The notes below the pieces were generated by a model, which saw nothing but the letters and a program-made list of their open reading frames with translations, was not told the origin of the DNA and ran no database searches. DNA of 64,000 nt from assembly GCA_036936605.1 (NCBI GenBank), contig JAUPFV010000004.1, forward strand, positions 297,208,009 through 297,272,008. Reading direction: 5' to 3'. Within the stretch, counting starts at the first letter, position 1. Every line of letters begins with the position of its first letter. This DNA comes from Limnanthes douglasii subsp. nivea. Taxonomy: Eukaryota; Streptophyta; Magnoliopsida; Brassicales; Limnanthaceae. Positions 1 to 11,600 of the stretch are shown one piece after another. A program made the translations under genes and the position numbers.

Positions 1-937
1 AATTCCATACTGATGAGGTCGAAAGGGGAGAGATTAACATGGATGAAGTGGACGTCACTGGTCTTGGTGAACTATGTGATTATTTCCTCGGCCTGTCCAG
101 AGACGAATTCGCAGGGCCATATGTTCCCCCAAGTAGTTCCAACACAGTGAACTTCAATGGTAAGACTTTTATGGTTTCCAGTGAGAGGGACATCATAGCC
201 CACTCTCTCCTTAGCAACGTGCAGCCAGTACTTACCTTGGAAAGGCAAGTCCGGAGTCAGGCAACCACCATCAAAGACCTCAAGTCTGAGAAGGAGAAGC
301 TGTCCGATGACCTCAGGACTGCTGCCACTAAGGTTGATTTACTTAAGGAATCGAACGAACAGCTAAAGAAGAATCACAATGAAAGCAACACAAAAGTTGC
401 TTCTTTAGAAGAGACCGTAAAAGATCTCCGGGCTAAGCTGTCCGGACTGGAGAAGGATTTGACAGCCTCAAGGGAAGAAACTGCAGCAAAGGAGAAGCTT
501 GTCACCAATCTGACCACTGACAAACTTGCTTTAGAGAATGTAGTAAACCGGGCTGTTGAAGAGAAAATGCTTTGGTGAAGGATCAAGAGGCCATGATCAA
601 GGCCAAAATCAATGCTTATGCCAGGGAGATGTTACGGAGTGAAGAATTAATGATTGAAAAGGTGAAGTCCGATATGGTCCTCCTGTTTCACGAGAAGTTC
701 CCGAAGAGGAGACTAGGGGACTTATGGCGCTATGTGGATGACGATGATCTCCCATACTGGACCATGGTTGATGAAGGGTACACCGATGTGTCCTCGTCTA
801 GTGACGAAGAGGAAACCGGGGAGAGCCCAGGTGAGGAGGAGATTGACCCCAAAGGTAAGAAGATTGTCGAGGAGAGGAGCGACATCAAAGGAAAGAAAGC
901 AGATGAGGGTGAGCCATCTTCAAAGGCTCAACCTTAA
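1..937 (+). pseudogene. Antisense ORF (aORF) of element A, C-terminal part
   Basis: The frame is already open at base 3, so this is the tail of a gene that starts outside the window. It matches the last third of the D antisense protein (51694-52640): a conserved block around VDVTGLG, a long Glu/Lys/Leu-rich coiled coil (codons about 70-190), a conserved DLWRYVDDDDLPYWTM block and an acidic tail ending SSKAQP. A frameshift near 560-575 splits it: the first frame stops at 576-578 and the second runs to 937. Known for the family: extra antisense ORFs between pol and the 3' LTR in Tat elements, often labelled putative gypsy-type transposon protein. Function unknown; the coiled coil suggests self-association. 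Confidence 0.75.
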
Positions 938-978
938 TTTATAATTTGTTTTGTTTATCTTTTGTTTTGAACTAAAGT

Positions 979-1081
979 CCTTGGAAGGCCAAGGCACCTT
1001 TGTTGTGATGGTGTCCGTATTATTCGGACAAATTTTTGTACTGTGCCCAAACATGTTCAAAAAGTCCTTGGAAGGCCAAGG
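979..1081. other. Three-hairpin cassette, copy A
   Basis: Two copies of the 16-base hairpin CCTTGGAAGGCCAAGG (979-994, 1066-1081; start-to-start 87) flank a third hairpin with TGTCCG (1012-1017) and CGGACA (1025-1030) arms. The cassette lies between the stop codons of the convergent pol and aORF and recurs in B, C and D. Confidence 0.7.
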
Positions 1082-1406
1082 CAACTTTAAGTTGTTGAAT
1101 GAATGCTTTTATTTTACTCAACCATCTTCTTCTTTTATTATTTGTCTCACTTTAGACAGCTAGAATTTAAATAGCTTTAAGTTATTGTATTGTGAGAGTG
1201 TTTAGTTTCTCTGGCTAGTATTTAAGTAGCCTTTAGTCCTTTCAGTCCGGGTAGTATGACAAACAACAGAATTTTGCAAAAACTTAGAAAATTATTGAAG
1301 AAAGCATCAAGTTTTATTGAAAGCTCTCCGTGGCGCCGAAGAGAGGAAGCGGTATGCCCCCAAATATTTACATGGATGTTTAAACAAGTAAATATTTACA
1401 TAAGCT

Positions 1407-4400
1407 TTACTCCAAGTACATTCGAAGGTGTTCAATATTCCAAGGGTGAGTTAAAACCCTGCCATCTCTGTCTTCCAACCAGTATGTCCCAGGCTTGATT
1501 CTTTCAACCACAGTATACGGACCCTCCCAAGTTGGGGCCAGCTTTCCGAAGAGCTTTTCCTTGGTGTGCAAGAAAACTTTTCTCAATACTTTATCTCCTG
1601 GTTGAAAATCCCTTCTTTTAACTTTAGAAGCAAACCTGCTTCTCATCAAGCCTTGATAATGTGCCATTCTAAGATGAGCTTTTACCCGCCTTTCTTCAAT
1701 TAAATCAAGTTGATTTCTAATTGTCATCTCATTAGCCTGTCCGGAGAAGTTATGAACACGAAAGGAGGGGAGTGTCTTCTCTATGGGAGCTACTGCATCC
1801 ATCCCATAGACCAAGGCAAAGGGGGATTCTTGTGTTGCAGCCCCAGGTATTGTCCGGTAGGCCCACAGGACTTCTTGTAGATAACTAGGCCACTTTCCAA
1901 CAGCCCCTTCTAAGTTTTTCTTTAAGCCGGACAGTATTGTTCTATTAGCCACCTCAACTTGCCCATTGGCCTGTGGGTGGAAAGGTGAAGAAAAGCAATG
2001 CTGAATACCCCTTGAGGCACAGAAGCTCTCCATCTCTCTATTATCAAACTGCGGCCCATTGTCTGTTGTTATTTTCTGGGGGACACCAAATCTGCAACAT
2101 ATGTTGGACAGAATGAATTTTATAACAGCTTTTGATGTTGTCCCTGCCAAGGGGGCTGCTTCTATCCACTTCGAGAAGTAGTCAATGGCTACTATTATGG
2201 TTTTACGCCCTCCGGACGCCATAGGGAGAGGCCCAACTAAGTCCAATCCCCATCGAGCAAAAGGGATGGGCTCAGAAATTGATTCCAAAGGAATGGCTGG
2301 TACATGAATTTCATTGTTGTACCTCTGACATGGGTCACACCTCCTTACCAGCTCCTTAGCATCTTTCATAATTGATGGCCAATAATATCCGGAGAGAAGC
2401 ACTCTTCTTGTCAAAGCTCTAAATCCACAATGGGCTGATCCCTCACCATCATGCAATTCAGAGAGAACCATTTGTGACTCATGATCCCCTAAACAGCGTA
2501 GGAGAGGTTTGCTATAGGACTTTTTGTACAAGACTTCTCTAATCATAATGAAACCACGAGCCCTGTGTTTCAATGTTTTGGCTTGTGATTTATCCAAGAG
2601 CACGATGCCATCGGACAGATATTGCATTAGAGGAGACCTCCAGTCTTGAGGCCGGTTTACTTGTATTTCAAAGACTTCCTCTTTTTCACCTTCTTCAAGT
2701 TGAATAGAAGGGCTTTCAAGCACATGGATCCATGGGTAGGACTCCGTATATGCTATCGTTGCCAATGAGTCTGCTAATTCATTCTCTGCCCGGGGGATGT
2801 GCTCATAGACAACAGCTTTAAACTTTGACGCTTCATTTTTAAGGAGGAGCAAGTATTTGATCAATTGCTCCTTTCTGGCCTCTGACAGGCCTAGAGCATG
2901 GTGGACAAGCAATTGGGAGTCACTTAGTAGCTTGACCCTTTTTGCTCCACAGATGTACGCCAATTTTAACCCAGCTATAGCTGCTTCGTATTCGGACTCA
3001 TTATTGGACGCCCTGAAAGCAAAACAAATAGCTTGGAACATGTTGTCCCCATAGGGGGAAGTGAGACATATTCTTGCCCCAGATCCCATGGTACTGGACC
3101 CTCCGTCTGTTCGGACAATCCACACTTTTTTGTCTTTTGAATCAGCAGGTTGTTCTGAATCCCTATCAGAATGGAATTCGACCAGAAAATCAGCCACAAC
3201 TTGAGCTTTTACTGTTGTCCGAGGAGAAAAGTCTATGTCGAAGTCCCCCAACTCTACTGACCACTTTGTCATTCTGCTCGAGATGTCTGCTTTTTGAAGG
3301 ACATTCTTTAAGGGGAAAGATGTCCGGACAACGATAGGATGAGCCTGGAAGTAGGGTCTCATTTTTCTTGCAGCTATTACCAAAGCCAAAGCTAGTTTTT
3401 CAAGTTTCAAGTAAAGCCTCTCAGCATCAATCAAGCTTTCGCTGATGTAATACACTGGGTGAGGATACCCATCAACCTCCCTTACTAACACAGCACTGAT
3501 GGCACAACTTGAAACAGCCAGATATACAAAAAGAGTCTCCCCATCGACTGGTTTAAACAAGGTCTTGGGAGAGGACAGATGCTTCTTGATTTCATTGAAT
3601 GCCTCATCACACTGTGGTGTCCATTCAAACCCATTTGCACCCTTCAAGGTTTGAAAGAATGGAGCACATCTGTCCGAAGACCTGGAGATGAATCTGTTCA
3701 AAGCTGCCAACCTCCCCGTTAATCGATGTACTTCTTTAATGTTTCGAGGAGGCTCCATTTGGAACAAAGCATTGAGTTGGTCCGGGTCGGGTTGTATTCC
3801 ATGCTCACTTATGATATACCCTAAGAACTTCCCAGACTGCACTCCAAACACACACTTTTCAGGGTTTAACTTTAAATTTACTTTGGCCAAGTTGGCAAAA
3901 GTCTCTTGGAGGTCGGACAAGTGCAACTGCTCATCCACGCTTTTCACCATCATATCGTCAATGTAAACCTCCATATTTCTTCCAATTTGATCAGCAAATG
4001 CCTTATTGACCAACCTTTGATAAGTATCCCCAGCATTTTTCAAACCAAAGGGCATCACCTTGTAACAGTGTAAACCTCTATCAGTAACAAAAGTGGTATG
4101 CTCTTGATCTTTTGGATCCACTTGGATCTGATTGTACCCGGAGAATGCATCCATGAAGGAGAGTAGCTTGTTCCCTGAAGTAGAGTCTACTAACTGGTCT
4201 ATCCGGGGAACCGGATACAAGTATTTTGGACAAGCTCGATTGAGGTCTGTGAAGTCAATGCACATACGCCATTTACCATTCTTCTTTTTTACCAAGACAG
4301 GATTGGCAGTCCACAACGGGTACTGAGATTCTTTAATGTGCCCCATCATTGTGAGTCTGTCAACCTCCTGTACAATGACATCAGCCTTTTCTTTTGAGAA

Positions 4401-4694
4401 AGCTCTCCTTTTTTGTACCACTGGTGCCACATCTCTCCGGACTGATAGGTGATGGGAAATCACCTCTGATGGAACTCCAGTAACATCAGCATTGCACCAA
4501 GCAAAAACATGCTGATGGTCTTTCAAGAATTTAAACATTCCTTCTTTCAACATTGGTGGCATTTTGGATCCTATCTTGACATTTTTTCCTTCTTCTAAAC
4601 AGTGTGTTTCAACCTCCTCAACTGGGATCAACACTCCGGGGGTCTCTCTGGGGTCATCAATTTCACCCTCACCCCCAGAAAGGCCCTCAAACTG
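1407..4694 (-). CDS. pol polyprotein of element A (RT, RNase H, second RNase H, integrase)
   Basis: An open frame of 1096 codons follows directly after the in-frame UAG at 4695-4697; the first ATG is at 4634, giving 1075 residues. Counting from that Met: reverse transcriptase at about 100-290, with a catalytic Asp in SFMDAFSGY (D162) and YIDD at 224-227; a first RNase H-like region at about 335-480; a second RNase H at about 505-640 with TDGGSS (D510), NESEYEAA (E549) and SDSQLL (D572); and integrase with an HH-CC zinc site (SAHCGF, CDPCQRY) and the DDE residues in GLDLVGP, TTDNGPQF and the downstream Glu of GQVEVANR. No break is visible. With no Met at its beginning, it is most simply read as the extension of gag-protease. 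It would act in cytoplasmic particles (reverse transcription) and the nucleus (integration). This is the best-preserved pol in the window. Confidence 0.92.
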   Translation of the reverse strand, partial: QFEGLSGGEGEIDDPRETPGVLIPVEEVETHCLEEGKNVKIGSKMPPMLKEGMFKFLKDHQHVFAWCNADVTGVPSEVISHHLSVRRDVAPVVQKRRAFSKEKADVIVQEVDRLTMMGHIKESQYPLWTANPVLVKKKNGKWRMCIDFTDLNRACPKYLYPVPRIDQLVDSTSGNKLLSFMDAFSGYNQIQVDPKDQEHTTFVTDRGLHCYKVMPFGLKNAGDTYQRLVNKAFADQIGRNMEVYIDDMMVKSVDEQLHLSDLQETFANLAKVNLKLNPEKCVFGVQSGKFLGYIISEHGIQPDPDQLNALFQMEPPRNIKEVHRLTGRLAALNRFISRSSDRCAPFFQTLKGANGFEWTPQCDEAFNEIKKHLSSPKTLFKPVDGETLFVYLAVSSCAISAVLVREVDGYPHPVYYISESLIDAERLYLKLEKLALALVIAARKMRPYFQAHPIVVRTSFPLKNVLQKADISSRMTKWSVELGDFDIDFSPRTTVKAQVVADFLVEFHSDRDSEQPADSKDKKVWIVRTDGGSSTMGSGARICLTSPYGDNMFQAICFAFRASNNESEYEAAIAGLKLAYICGAKRVKLLSDSQLLVHHALGLSEARKEQLIKYLLLLKNEASKFKAVVYEHIPRAENELADSLATIAYTESYPWIHVLESPSIQLEEGEKEEVFEIQVNRPQDWRSPLMQYLSDGIVLLDKSQAKTLKHRARGFIMIREVLYKKSYSKPLLRCLGDHESQMVLSELHDGEGSAHCGFRALTRRVLLSGYYWPSIMKDAKELVRRCDPCQRYNNEIHVPAIPLESISEPIPFARWGLDLVGPLPMASGGRKTIIVAIDYFSKWIEAAPLAGTTSKAVIKFILSNICCRFGVPQKITTDNGPQFDNREMESFCASRGIQHCFSSPFHPQANGQVEVANRTILSGLKKNLEGAVGKWPSYLQEVLWAYRTIPGAATQESPFALVYGMDAVAPIEKTLPSFRVHNFSGQANEMTIRNQLDLIEERRVKAHLRMAHYQGLMRSRFASKVKRRDFQPGDKVLRKVFLHTKEKLFGKLAPTWEGPYTVVERIKPGTYWLEDRDGRVLTHPWNIEHLRMYLE

Positions 4695-4700
4695 CTATTG
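4689..4700 (-). promoter_or_regulatory. In-frame UAG between gag-protease and pol, copy A
   Basis: On the minus strand the codons read CAA TAG CAG TTT with the frame open on both sides. The same arrangement is found in B, C and D. The context resembles the tobamovirus-type leaky stop (CAA-UAG-CAR). Confidence 0.6.
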
Positions 4701-6212
4701 GTCAGTTATACGGACTGCCCCCAGCGTTCGTGGAGCCAAGGCAGTGGCATAACATTCTCTTGCAACTTTTTGGCTGCTCCGGACAACCCCAACCTGCCCC
4801 TGAACAGCATATTTCAGACACTGATGGACTGTCGAAGCCACTGCATGCATCCTAGAGAGCCATGATCTCCCTAGAATAGCATTGTAACAGGTGGGACAAT
4901 CCACCACAATGAAGAGTATTCTAACCATTTTCTTGAAAGGGCCCCTGCCCAACAACACTTCTTCTTCAAACTCCCCGATCACGTCGGCTGAGCTGCCCGT
5001 GAAGCCCACGATTGATCTGTCCGACTTTTGTATCACAGCTGGATTTCTCATTCTCTTGTAAGTGTTTAGAAAAAGGATATTGGCAGAGCTTCCAGTATCC
5101 ACCAAAATTCGCCTTATCTCATTGCCCCCTATAGACGCTCCTATGACAACAGCATCCTCATGAGGGCCAGCAATATCTCTCAAATCATCCTCATCGAAAA
5201 CTATAAATGGGAATGAGTTTGGAGATTGATAGGATGTCATGCCTCCTTCTAGCTGGGAGGCCAAATTATGAACATGTCTTTTTCTTGAAGAGGTGGTAGG
5301 AGCTTTCATAGTGTCCCCTCCGAAGATTGTCAATGACTCAAAGAATTTAATGAGCCCGGAGACTGATCTAGAACGCTCCTCAATAGAACCCACTCTGTTT
5401 CTGGTTGGATCAGGATCCAAATATTCGGACTCCACATCAAACCTTTCAACTATTACCATAGCCCCCTCCGGGGCAGCGTTGCTTGGACCAATCCTATGAG
5501 TGTTGTCAGGCCTGTTGCCTCCTCTTCTTTTAACGTATGCACCCAACTTTCCTCTTTCAATCAAGTTATGTACCTCTTGCTTCAGCGCTATGCAATCATC
5601 GGTGGTATGGCCAATATCATTATGGTATTGGCAAAAGGAATTATTTCGATGTTCTCTGGGAGACTGCAAGGTTGCCGGTCTCCGGTAGTGTACTTCATCT
5701 TTTGTTTTCTCGAAAATGGTTGCCACACTTTCTTTGAGCTCTGCAAACCACTCCGGTTGGACCCACGGCCCTCTTCCTATATGCCTCTTCATTCTTCCAT
5801 GGTGATCTCTTTTTCTGGAATACTTCTTAACTTGCTTTTGTTTCTTCTTGGTTCATCCCTCATCACTGCTAGAGGACAAGGACTTTTCATTCCCCTCACT
5901 GTCCGAAGAGCTGTCCGAAGACTCTGAACTCGAGTCAAAACTCTCCACAGGCTTGGACCGGTGATATTTTTTAGAGCTGGCATGCGTCTTCTTAGTGCTC
6001 TCATGAGTTTTGGAAACCCCATGCTCTCTTGGGTTATCGGTGTGGTGAGCAGCTGATGCTTTGGATTTCTCTTTCACGCCCATCTTGGCTTTTTCAGCCC
6101 TCAGAGCTTCTATCTCAAGTTTTAACCTGTCGCGCTCTTGGACAGTATACTCATCATTCTCTTCCACCACTTCGAGCAAAGCTGGTGGAAGCTCTGGATT
6201 ATCCGGATTCAT
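4695..6212 (-). pseudogene. gag-protease of element A, capsid core deleted
   Basis: The N-terminal Ser-rich part (5853-6212) ends at an in-frame TGA where D has CGA (Arg). The frame then continues from the same phase to 4695. Compared with D, about 820 bases are missing at the junction near 5772-5777: the sequence jumps from the HIG block straight to VQPEW, so the capsid-like core with its WYN motif is gone. What remains is the C-x2-H-x4-H-x4-C zinc knuckle (CQYHNDIGHTTDDC), the protease active-site motif ILVDTGSSANIL and the terminal QKVARECYATALAP block. Short similarity (AGGG/GGG) at the junction fits a repair or template-switch deletion. Confidence 0.85.
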
Positions 6213-6264
6213 TCGGACAGAATTTCTTTACTTGGTTTTGAATACTGGATTCAGGCACCGTCGC

Positions 6265-6282
6265 CTCCCACTGTGGTCGCCA
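6265..6282 (-). other. Primer-binding site, element A
   Basis: The minus strand reads TGGCGACCACAGTGGGAG, starting TGG three bases inside the LTR. This 18-mer is identical in C, C' and D. It should pair with a tRNA 3' end; I cannot assign the tRNA with confidence. Confidence 0.75.
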
Positions 6283-6285
6283 ATT

Positions 6286-6747
6286 TGGTGAGGATAAAAG
6301 TAGCCTGAGGGTAGGCTGGTAATTTCAAGTGGAGTTTTAAGGCGGCGTGAGGGTGTTTCAGGGTGGTGTGTAGGTGTTTCAAGATATTTCAAGGTGGAGA
6401 GAGAATTGAGCAGCTTGGCAGCAGTCAATTTTTGTTACCCATAGTTAATGCTGGTGGTTGGGTATTTATAGTATGTAGTTTGGGCCCTTATGGGCTTTCG
6501 GGTCAATTTTAACGGACCCGGGTCATGTTTAAAGACCCATGAGTTTTAAGTAGATGAGCAGGTAGCTTAGTCAGATAGTGTTTAGGTATTTTAGTCATAG
6601 TTCGAACTGCTTTAGATTTGCAGTGTTCGAAGTCATCTGTCCGATTCAAAAGTCCTGTCCGAATTAAGCTCTTGGAGTCTGTCCGGTTTACGGAGAGATT
6701 TACTTTGGGATGCCCTTCCGGGGAGCACTCCGAATTCGGACTCATCA
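6286..6747 (-). repeat. 5' LTR of element A (462 bp)
   Basis: On the minus strand it begins TGATGAGTCCGAATTC and ends CACCA, as in the D LTR. It contains TATAAATACCCAACC near 6460-6475, GGGCCC and GCCCAT motifs, and TCCGG motifs. The outer neighbour is ATGTG; the partner duplication is outside the window. Confidence 0.88.
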
Positions 6748-6959
6748 ATGTGGACACTATATTACAAACTAAAAACTTCTGTTTTGTTTCAAAATGTCAG
6801 TATTACACTAATATAGAGTCTTTTAATCGCATTTTTTTCTATTTCCAAACAACTTGGGAAGTATAGAAATACTTCGTAGGTTTATTTGGCATTCTTATAA
6901 ATGAAAAGATATCTATCAATCACTTAATCCATTACTAGTTCAACTCTATATCTCAATTT

Positions 6960-7600
6960 GTTCATATTGAAACTATTATTCCTCCAATAATAGTTTGGTC
7001 TATATGTTATTCTAGGAATAAAACTAAATAAAAAAATCAGAAAACTTCTTCAAATCAGATTATATTTAAAGTTCTTGATATTATTGTTAAGCTCGATATA
7101 TCATTTTTGTTTAATAGCAAGAATTTGACTGGTGATTATAATGTGGCTAAGGCTATATGTTGGTCTATCATTTAACTACTAAAAGCAATTCTTTATATGT
7201 CAAATGGAATCCTCCTCTTTCTATATTAAAACTCAATTATGATGGCACCTGCTTGACTAATGGTGAGTCAAGTGAGGCTTATATCATTATAAATCAATAT
7301 GGAAATATAATAAAATAGAAAACACGTTGTATGGCAAGAATTCACCTACTGATATTAGAGTCTTGTTAGATGGTTTAACTGCTTGTAGGGATAATAATTA
7401 TGTTTTAGTGGACATTGAATCTGATTATAAGCTTATGATAGATATGTTAAGTTTCGTTTATGTTCATTGGTATTTTGTGCCTATAATTAATTGATGTGGC
7501 ATATTAATTAAACCTCAAATGACAATTAAATATGTTTGCTTGAAAAAAGGTAGCGTTATTGCTTGATAAACTAATTTTTATTATACTTCGATTATTTTAT
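6960..7600 (+). pseudogene. LINE remnant: C-terminal RNase H region
   Basis: Conceptual translation with several stops follows the end of the LINE at 21667-24192 block by block: a PPIIVWSI block near 6970-7020 (LINE: LPAIILWSI), KLNYDGTC near 7230 (LINE: KLNVDGAC), YGKNSP near 7335 and LLDGLTAC near 7365 (LINE: YGKGSP, LLDGLRLC), VDIESD near 7410 and KYVCLKK near 7530. It is a separate, much older insertion of a related plant L1-type element. The 5' part is absent, as expected for truncated LINE copies. Confidence 0.6.
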
Positions 7601-7886
7601 GAATTTCTTATTATACACGGCGTGATAGTTTTACTATTATTGTTATATTATTATACTTTTAATATTATAGTTTTATTGTGGAGTATAGTGTTTGAACAAT
7701 AAGTTTACAAAATGTTTTATAGTTTGTAAATTATTAGTTTAAATTAATATAAGGTTAATAAGTTAATTTAGTTTTGTTATTATACTTTGATTATTATACT
7801 TTAATTTAGCTATGGTCGTTGAAATATGTCGTAGTCCAATCTTTGATTGTAACAAGCACTCCAAGTACTTTGTTGGTCAATCTTGT

Positions 7887-8255
7887 TCATTTAGTCGTGC
7901 AATGAAGTCTAGGCTGACTAAACGTACATTCAATTGCCATTGTAGACATAAATATTAAAAACATCTCTCTCGTTAACCTGCAAAGAATAACAAACTCGTC
8001 TTCTTTCGGTTTCCACCACTTTAAAATATCAAATGGGTCGTTCTCCTTATAATGTCCTAACTCAAATAAAGTGTTCAAATATCTTGTCATTTCAGTATCA
8101 GCTTGTGAAGTTTCTTTTAACACCCCACGATTAAGCAATTTTATACTTACATAGTTAAGAAGACTTTTGGTTTCCCCCTTATTACCACTACTAGTACCTG
8201 TTATATTTGAAGATGATAAATTATTTTTATGTTTATCAACATACATATTATACAT
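7887..8255 (-). pseudogene. hAT transposase fragment, C-terminal dimerisation domain
   Basis: A 122-residue open stretch contains FDILKWWK, then LCRLTREMFLI and MSTMAIECTFS. These correspond to the conserved tail of plant hAT transposases (FDIL.WW...., L...AR..L.IP.STVASE..FS). Only the dimerisation region is left; the DDE catalytic core and zinc finger are not visible around it. The serine-rich start (NLSSSNITGTSSGN) fits the linker before this domain. No terminal inverted repeats were found, so the limits of the original element are unknown. Confidence 0.65.
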
Positions 8256-9002
8256 TTTATAGAGAATAACATTAATTTCTTGAATAAATACATCATGGTT
8301 ATACGAATCAAGAGGAATATTTGGTGCGTCAATTTATTTTTAAATTAAAATGAAAAAACTCGTCATCTTTCTAAAATCATTAAAAAAATTCACCCAATAG
8401 CATAAATATATGAGATATGATGAAAATACTTTAAAAGTTCGCTTTTATATCGGGCACCATGTCGCGACATGCATTATGTGACCTATATATATATATATAT
8501 CTATATGCTCTGCAAGATTAGTAATTTCATAAAGGGCCAAATGAATGTGGAGTATATTGCATGGAAACATTTTAGTTGCATCCTTAAACAACCTCAAGAG
8601 ACTTAAAATGGAAGCACAATAAAGCCAGTTTTAATCTTCGAGGGATGTGATAGGATTATGTCTATTATAAAGCATGATAATCTTATTTTTATACCTATAA
8701 GCACGTGCAAAACGATAATATGTAGAGTTTCTTCTAGTTTCGATATTTAAAACTAGTTTTATAAATGGGTTTTCCCTATCTTTAACAAAAAAGATTCACT
8801 ATTTTTAACAGCCAATGTGGAGCATAGTAAGACCCCTTGTTTAATAGGGTTGATAATTATTTAACTAGACTTATTCCATCTTTGACAAACATTTAGTTTA
8901 TATTGTTTTAAGAAAATACAAGGTTGCAATCGTTTTTAAGATAGTCGATGACTTTCATGCTCGCAATTCTAGTTCGTCGAGAAGCATCTCAAGAAATTTT
9001 CC

Positions 9003-9880
9003 TTGGCAGCACTAATAAAAAACCTGTTGGAAGATATTTCAAAGTTAAACTTGAAGAAAGATGCAACAATGGTCGCAAAGAGGATTAGGTCGGAGGTTCG
9101 AAGAAAGCAGTTTTTAGAGGAAAACAAAGTTAAGGATGCTCGTTATACTAACGATAAGCATGAAGCGCACAAGAGACGAGGCCGTTACTCTTTAAGGAAA
9201 GATATAAAACTCAGGTGTTGGTATGATTCTACTGAATCTATTGATTACTCAATCTATGGTTTTGACGAGTCTTCTTCCCTCAAGAGGGATGACCGACACG
9301 AGAGGAATAGTAAGAAAACAAATTCTAAGCGGCGAAAAGACAGTTATTGAACATCTCACCGAGCCAATAATTCAAAAAAGGGGCTTAATTTAGACAAAAT
9401 GGCACTTGGGTCTGAGGAATGGGATAGAGCGATAATCGTTGGTATATGGGAGCAAACAACACCCCATGTTTAGTTCCCATTGGGAATTCAGAGCTTTGAA
9501 TCTCATGTGAGCAATCAATTCGCGAACCTTTCCGACGAGGGTTTGTACACGGTTGTGAACGAAGGTTTGGACGAAAACCTATATAAAACTAGGCATAACT
9601 GAAGATCACTCCGCATTCTTCTGAGATACTTTTTGGACATATGCTGAAGCGGTTCAACATTTCAAAACTTAAGAAGTTTGATGGGAATCAGGACCCGGAC
9701 AGACACATAGAGTAGTTTAAGAACTTTATGATAAACTTCGACGACAACAAGCTGTTGTGCAGGATAGTCGCCCATATGTTTAAGTATAGTGTTTCAAAGT
9801 GGTACGGCCGTTTGCGACAGAGTTATATAAAAAACTTTGATATGTTCTGGAGTATTTTTCGACGACATCTCATGTGAAGC
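9003..9880 (+). pseudogene. Decayed Tat gag fragment
   Basis: The first part (9003-9350) is open for 115 codons, very charged (Lys/Arg/Asp/Ser), like the leader of Tat Gag. After several stops, 9641-9880 aligns with the capsid core of D Gag: KRFNISKLKKFDG, DPDRHIE, FKNFMINFDD, KWYGRLRQ, FDMFWSIFRRH. The copy is far more diverged than A-D and more AT-rich, so it comes from another, older Tat family. No LTR or pol of this copy is visible nearby. Confidence 0.6.
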
Positions 9881-11522
9881 AAGAAGTTCTGTGTAAACCG
9901 AGACATCTGGAGTATTATCTTGTAATATGAATCTTTACCTTTCTCGCACAAAGGGAAGAATGCCTAAAGAACATATAACCTTATCACACACATGTGAAAT
10001 CAAGGCACTATTTCAAATTTCTCAAATTGCATATTCTGTATGCTAGGGGTGAAAACAATATGGTTGAGTTGGAAAAATTTATATGATGTAAATTGTAGTT
10101 TATCGTATTCGGACCCAACCCAAATTCTAAAAATTAGACATATGTCCAAATAAAATTTTGTGTTTGTTAAGTGTAAGAAATTTCTTTTTTGAGAAGATTG
10201 AATTAAGTCTGTACTTATGAAGAAAAGAGAAAAAGTGTTAAAAGAGAATTTATCGTGCTAAAGTTCTTGAAAGAGAAACACTAAATTAGAATTATTGAAA
10301 CGTTGGAAGACTTTAACTAATTCAGTTTTATAAAAACATAAATTACATTATGGTCTATAATATTTACAAATAATATAAATCTTCTCTAATAACTTTATAA
10401 CCTTGCTTATTACAATCTTTCTCTAAAATGTGTATTGGATTGTATCATAAAACATGATGAGTCGGTGACCTATTAATATATATATATATATATATATATG
10501 GATAGATTATAGCAAAATTTAGCCATGTGACATTCATTTCTATCCAAATAACATAAAATATTAGGGTTTGAAATTAAAATAAGAAATTTTTCCGAGAATT
10601 AAAATAGTTAGAAAACATGAATTAAAATATTAGGGTTTGATAACCATTTTAGAAAAGGGAGACCCGTCCATACTCAGTAAGTTAAGTAAGCTACGTATGA
10701 AAGTAAGCTATGTATAGCTGAGTATGAAAATCACGATATGTATAGCATTTCCGCCATCTATGCTGCCTATGGCAAACCGGTATTACAGCAACAATTATTA
10801 TATAATCAAATTGAAAAAACCAACCAAGATAATATAAACGGCAAAAGAATTGGGTTTAACATGCCCCTCCATTGACTCATAGCAGCACTCGCAAAAAAAC
10901 TTATGTAGCAACAACCACAAAAAGTTATAATGAGAGAAAGTAGTCTAGGAATCCAAATAAGTTTTATGAATGCTCATCCCAGGCAATTCAATAAGCAACG
11001 CGCCCGCAAACACACACATCAATAAGCAATTCAGTTGTAAAATTTATGATAAGGCCATATACAGAATATAAGTAGAACAACTAAACTAGCGAGCTCCGAC
11101 AAGACAGCACTTAAAATAGAGAAGTTTACTCACTTGAACAAGTCGAACTTGAAAAACTTGATAAACCATCACTATATAATTATTTTATATAATATTTTAT
11201 TGCTTAGTATATTCACTGTATTTTTAATATTTATGAAAACATTTACATATGGTTATTTTCATCTTATAAACTTATATAATAGCGTTTTTTTTGTGTTGTT
11301 TTTATTACGTCAAAAGAAAACAAAGCCCATTAAAATTGGAAACACATATAAAGCTAAAGCCCAATTTTGGAGCCCGATAAAGTAAAGTGGGCCAAACCTT
11401 AACCCTAACCTACACATGGCTATATATGCCACATTACTCCTCGGTCTTTTATGCTACAACGGTACAGCCTATATGCCTTCTAACTTCAGTAAAACGGGAA
11501 CCTAGCTTTATTGCAGTCCCTC
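9881..11522. other. AT-rich intergenic stretch
   Basis: No coding frame with recognisable content. A (TA)n run lies at about 10476-10499. A short CCTTAACCCTAACC at 11396-11409 looks like two telomere-type units and is too short to mean more. Confidence 0.6.
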
Positions 11523-11600
11523 ACGGTATTTTATTCAATTTTTTAGTGGCTTCATTTAGTTACGGTATTTTATTCAATTTTTTAGTGGCTTCATTTAGGT
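11523..11600. repeat. 39-bp direct tandem duplication
   Basis: ACGGTATTTTATTCAATTTT and its continuation occur at 11523-11561 and again at 11562-11600, differing at one base near the end. It looks like a simple recent duplication. Confidence 0.85.

Larger units (their letters stand above)
1..6747 (-). mobile_element. Tat-type Ty3/gypsy element A, incomplete at left edge
   Basis: Read on the minus strand the order is LTR (6286-6747), primer-binding site, gag-protease, pol, hairpin cassette, then the end of an antisense gene. The 3' LTR and most of the antisense gene lie outside the window. RT before integrase gives Ty3/gypsy order. Two RNase H domains in tandem plus a long antisense ORF are hallmarks of the Tat lineage in plants. 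Pol is open and keeps its active-site residues, but gag-protease carries a nonsense codon and lacks its capsid core, so this copy could move only with proteins supplied in trans. It is close in sequence to B and D and clearly separate from the older C. Confidence 0.9.

Noticed and set aside
5496..5927. Open frame of 143 codons on the plus strand
   Set aside because: It lies opposite the gag-protease of element A and matches nothing; a shadow of the real frame. The same holds for 46646-47167 opposite D gag-protease.
11396..11409. Telomere-like CCTTAACCCTAACC
   Set aside because: Two units only; expected by chance in promoters and intergenic DNA (telo-box), no array.
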